Shown here one piece after another: positions 15,001 through 15,785 of a stretch of DNA of 15,785 nt. Source of the DNA: Candidatus Rifleibacteriota bacterium (GTDB lineage Bacteria; UBP17; UBA6191; JACPRK01); assembly GCA_016213865.1 (NCBI GenBank), contig JACQZL010000138.1, positions 1-15,785 of the forward strand, in the 5' to 3' direction. The first letter of the stretch is position 1; every line of letters starts with the position of its first letter. Made by a program: the position numbers and the translations under genes. The notes below the pieces were generated by a model, which saw only the letters and a program-made list of their open reading frames with translations, was not told the origin of the DNA and did not search any database.

Positions 15001-15556
15001 CATCGACAACCGCATCCTGCGCTACCGGCGCCTGGCCGAGGTCGCGAGCGAAGAGGAGCTGCAGGCCAACATCCTCGAGTTGCAGGACTGCTACGGAAAG
15101 CCTCCGGCCAAGCTGGACGCCCTCTTCCGGCTGATGAGGGTCAAGATGCGCGCGACCGAGCTCGAGGTCGGCTCGCTCCAGCAGAAGGAAAACCGCGTCT
15201 TCTTCCGGCTGCGCCAGCCGGAACCGCCTCCGGCGCCCGCGGTCCAGCCGAAGGCCGCGCACCCAGCGGTCTCGGGGCCGCGTCCCAAACCTGCCGTCCC
15301 CGTCGCCCCGGCCCTCGACCCCGGCCGCCTGACGACTCAGCAGGCCGAGTGGATGCAGCACGTGCGGCGTCTCAGCGGACCGAACTTCAAGCCCGAAGAT
15401 GCCACCTGTTTCAGCATCTTCCTGGGGACGCGCAAGAACCTCGAGGTCCTGCGGTTGCTGGAGGACGTCTTCCAGATCCAGCGCCCGGCCTCCGAGCTGC
15501 AGATGCTCCCGCCGGCCAAGCCCCGCTCGGTGGAGCTGAGATCTCGGCGGATTTGA
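12002..15556 (+). CDS. mfd: Transcription-repair coupling factor Mfd
   Basis: The 1184-residue protein has the full Mfd architecture; family members are usually about 1150 residues. An N-terminal UvrB-homology part (about 1-340, with RVEAMGEFSVRGGILDLFG) contacts UvrA. The CarD-like RNA-polymerase-binding domain follows (about 460-530, EGSLVVHYEHGIGRFLGLKE). Next is a RecG-type SF2 translocase with Walker A GDVGYGKT (613-620), DEEQ box (714-717), TATPIPRT (740-747) and motif VI QLYQLRGRVGR (880-890). The TRCF C-terminal domain ends the protein. Mfd pushes stalled RNA polymerase off damaged DNA and recruits UvrA for excision repair. The C-terminal domain contains a Pro/Ala-rich insert (about 1075-1105, EPPPAPAVQPKAAHPAVSGP and on) that is not usual. 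All key motifs are intact. The ATG at 12002 starts directly at the expected N-terminus but has no ribosome-binding site. Confidence 0.97.
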   Translation: MLDDLLSLFSSTALVGQVNAALAAETGTVTVSGLVGSASRLLAASLAADRAVLLLLDDEDAVHTAGQDLAALLGVESSLAFPGPDVLEGEVLPLGWYELHHRFAVLDALAAKRPAVVLSTPLALLSPTMAPGLFRKVRRVVKLGETVDRDELVAHLDGLGYSRVPRVEAMGEFSVRGGILDLFGTLATRPIRIELFGDVVESLRWFDPTTQRSTGVLETVTLVPMREVLVRVPADLFSERKLDERSLALAQTLRGGKVPKGVERLLSFLPQQTALLTAHLPPGSVVVDTTSRLARDVARGQAEKTYGDDSWDKLEAELRQLPRANVGLGAGPSSGVFLEAGCQPLPEYLNETGRLVEDLRSFGEREFRRVVAASTRGGRDRLTEILSEAGLEVAPRAGTVQAVAVVQADLEQGFVLPLDRLAVVAENDLWQDRRVHEEEPAKRSRRASDADALRFSDFSEITEGSLVVHYEHGIGRFLGLKELRVDGVRQDYLEIEYQKGDKLFVPVNQLDRVQRFVGASEDGPARLARLGSAKWALAKHRVRKEVEELARKLLELYAKRETVQGFAFSPDNPWQRELEELFPFEETPDQLRCIDEVKEDMRKTRPMDRLVCGDVGYGKTEIAVRAAFKAVQDGRQVAVLAPTTILAEQHLHTFRTRMAAFPVNVGCLSRLRTPPQQKELLRNTASGRVDVLIGTHRILSRDVRFRELGLLIVDEEQRFGVSHKERIKELKESVDVLTMTATPIPRTLNLALSGARDISVLTTPPRGRLPIKTFVVEYSEELVKGAIERELARGGQVYYVYNRIESMDVAKSWLAKLVPKARVRVGHGQMERQELEDLMTDFYSGRFDVLLSTTIIESGLDVPNVNTIVLHRADCFGLSQLYQLRGRVGRTSRQAFAYLLYPSRTSLSGMAFERLKALEEHTDLGSGFKIAMRDLELRGAGNILGAEQHGFIDSVGFELYTRLLREAVAQLKGRPQEAPRELTKLELQVDCYIPSEYISDIDNRILRYRRLAEVASEEELQANILELQDCYGKPPAKLDALFRLMRVKMRATELEVGSLQQKENRVFFRLRQPEPPPAPAVQPKAAHPAVSGPRPKPAVPVAPALDPGRLTTQQAEWMQHVRRLSGPNFKPEDATCFSIFLGTRKNLEVLRLLEDVFQIQRPASELQMLPPAKPRSVELRSRRI

Positions 15557-15574
15557 CCGCTGCCGCCAGCGGTC
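15555..15574 (+). terminator. Hairpin at the end of mfd
   Basis: GACCGCTG, loop CCGC, CAGCGGTC forms a perfect 8-bp stem overlapping the last bases of the mfd stop codon. No T-run follows (the next bases are CGGAGGGG), so it is not a classical intrinsic terminator. It may act as a 3' end stabiliser or a weak stop. Confidence 0.4.
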
Positions 15575-15630
15575 CGGAGGGGTCAGAGCCTGTGAGTCAA
15601 TCGTCGGGCTTTCGATCTCCAGGTGAAGTG

Positions 15631-15688
15631 GGGCAGGCATCTTGCCTGCCCAGCAGCCAGATGCCGCGCCTGGGCAGGCGGGACGCCC
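15631..15688. repeat. Palindrome pair with ATCTT and GGGAC loops
   Basis: GGGCAGGC, loop ATCTT, GCCTGCCC (15631-15651) is a perfect 8-bp stem. Twenty bases on, GGGCAGGC, loop GGGAC, GCCCGC (from 15672) is a decayed second hairpin. The layout equals that of the two-hairpin elements at 238-326 and 4792-4872, and the first loop, ATCTT, is the same, but the stem sequence is different. Confidence 0.65.
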
Positions 15689-15785
15689 GCGGGTGCGCTC
15701 GCGGTTCATGGGTGAAACTGGTAGGGCCGGCCTCCGTGCCGGCCCAGGAAGCCGCGCCAAGACTGGCGAGTCCGGAAACCGGCCA
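15689..15785. repeat. 97-bp inverted-repeat arm, right copy
   Basis: This is an exact reverse complement of 3523-3619, running to the last base of the window, so the true length is unknown. It contains the GGGCCGGC/GCCGGCCC hairpin at 15724-15745. The inner border at 15689 coincides with the end of the second hairpin of the preceding palindrome pair. Confidence 0.9.

Noticed and set aside
3523..15785. A 12-kb composite transposon bounded by the 97-bp inverted repeats
   Set aside because: The segment carries the housekeeping gene mfd and no transposase, resolvase or cargo-type genes. The arms contain internal hairpins typical of dispersed intergenic repeats.

Overview
The window is GC-rich bacterial chromosome with dense long genes and several repeat-filled spacers. 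It holds no tRNA, rRNA, CRISPR array, integrase or transposase that I can recognise. A lipobox-bearing substrate-binding protein, an exported protein with a FlgD-like C-terminus, and intergenic palindromes suggest a GC-rich, probably diderm, environmental bacterium. Acidobacteriota or a similar phylum is possible, but this is inference; no marker in the window fixes the taxonomy.

Layout. Positions 1-486 are a spacer with palindromic repeats. A small four-helix membrane protein of the phage-holin-4_2 (YvlD-like) type follows on the + strand (487-918). Converging on it is a two-gene minus-strand unit: a PstS-like phosphate-binding lipoprotein (2443-3363), then, 20 nt downstream, a major facilitator transporter of the organophosphate:phosphate antiporter type (941-2422). 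Positions 3421-3851 are a repeat island holding three unrelated palindromic elements. It abuts a truncated remnant of an Fpg/Nei-like DNA glycosylase (about 3852-3992, minus). A small secreted protein of unknown function follows (4043-4582, minus).

Positions 4583-5133 form a second repeat-rich spacer. It contains a MITE-like element with 29-bp perfect terminal inverted repeats, and nested inside it a second copy of the two-hairpin element seen at 238-326. A TPR-type protein of unknown function (5134-6513, +) converges on a very large secreted Ig-like repeat protein with a FlgD-like C-terminus (6579-11846, minus). Divergent from that is the transcription-repair coupling factor gene mfd (12002-15556, +), whose promoter sits so close to its start codon that the mRNA may be nearly leaderless.

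The last 229 bases are again palindromes. They end in a 97-bp segment that is an exact reverse complement of 3523-3619, so the two arms bracket about 12 kb.

No multi-gene novel system is evident. The genes are mostly housekeeping or envelope functions that do not form one pathway, apart from the phosphate-themed pair. The unusual content lies in the spacers: palindromes with recurring loop sequences but different stems, nested MITE-like elements, a gene remnant cut exactly at an element border, and long inverted repeats.
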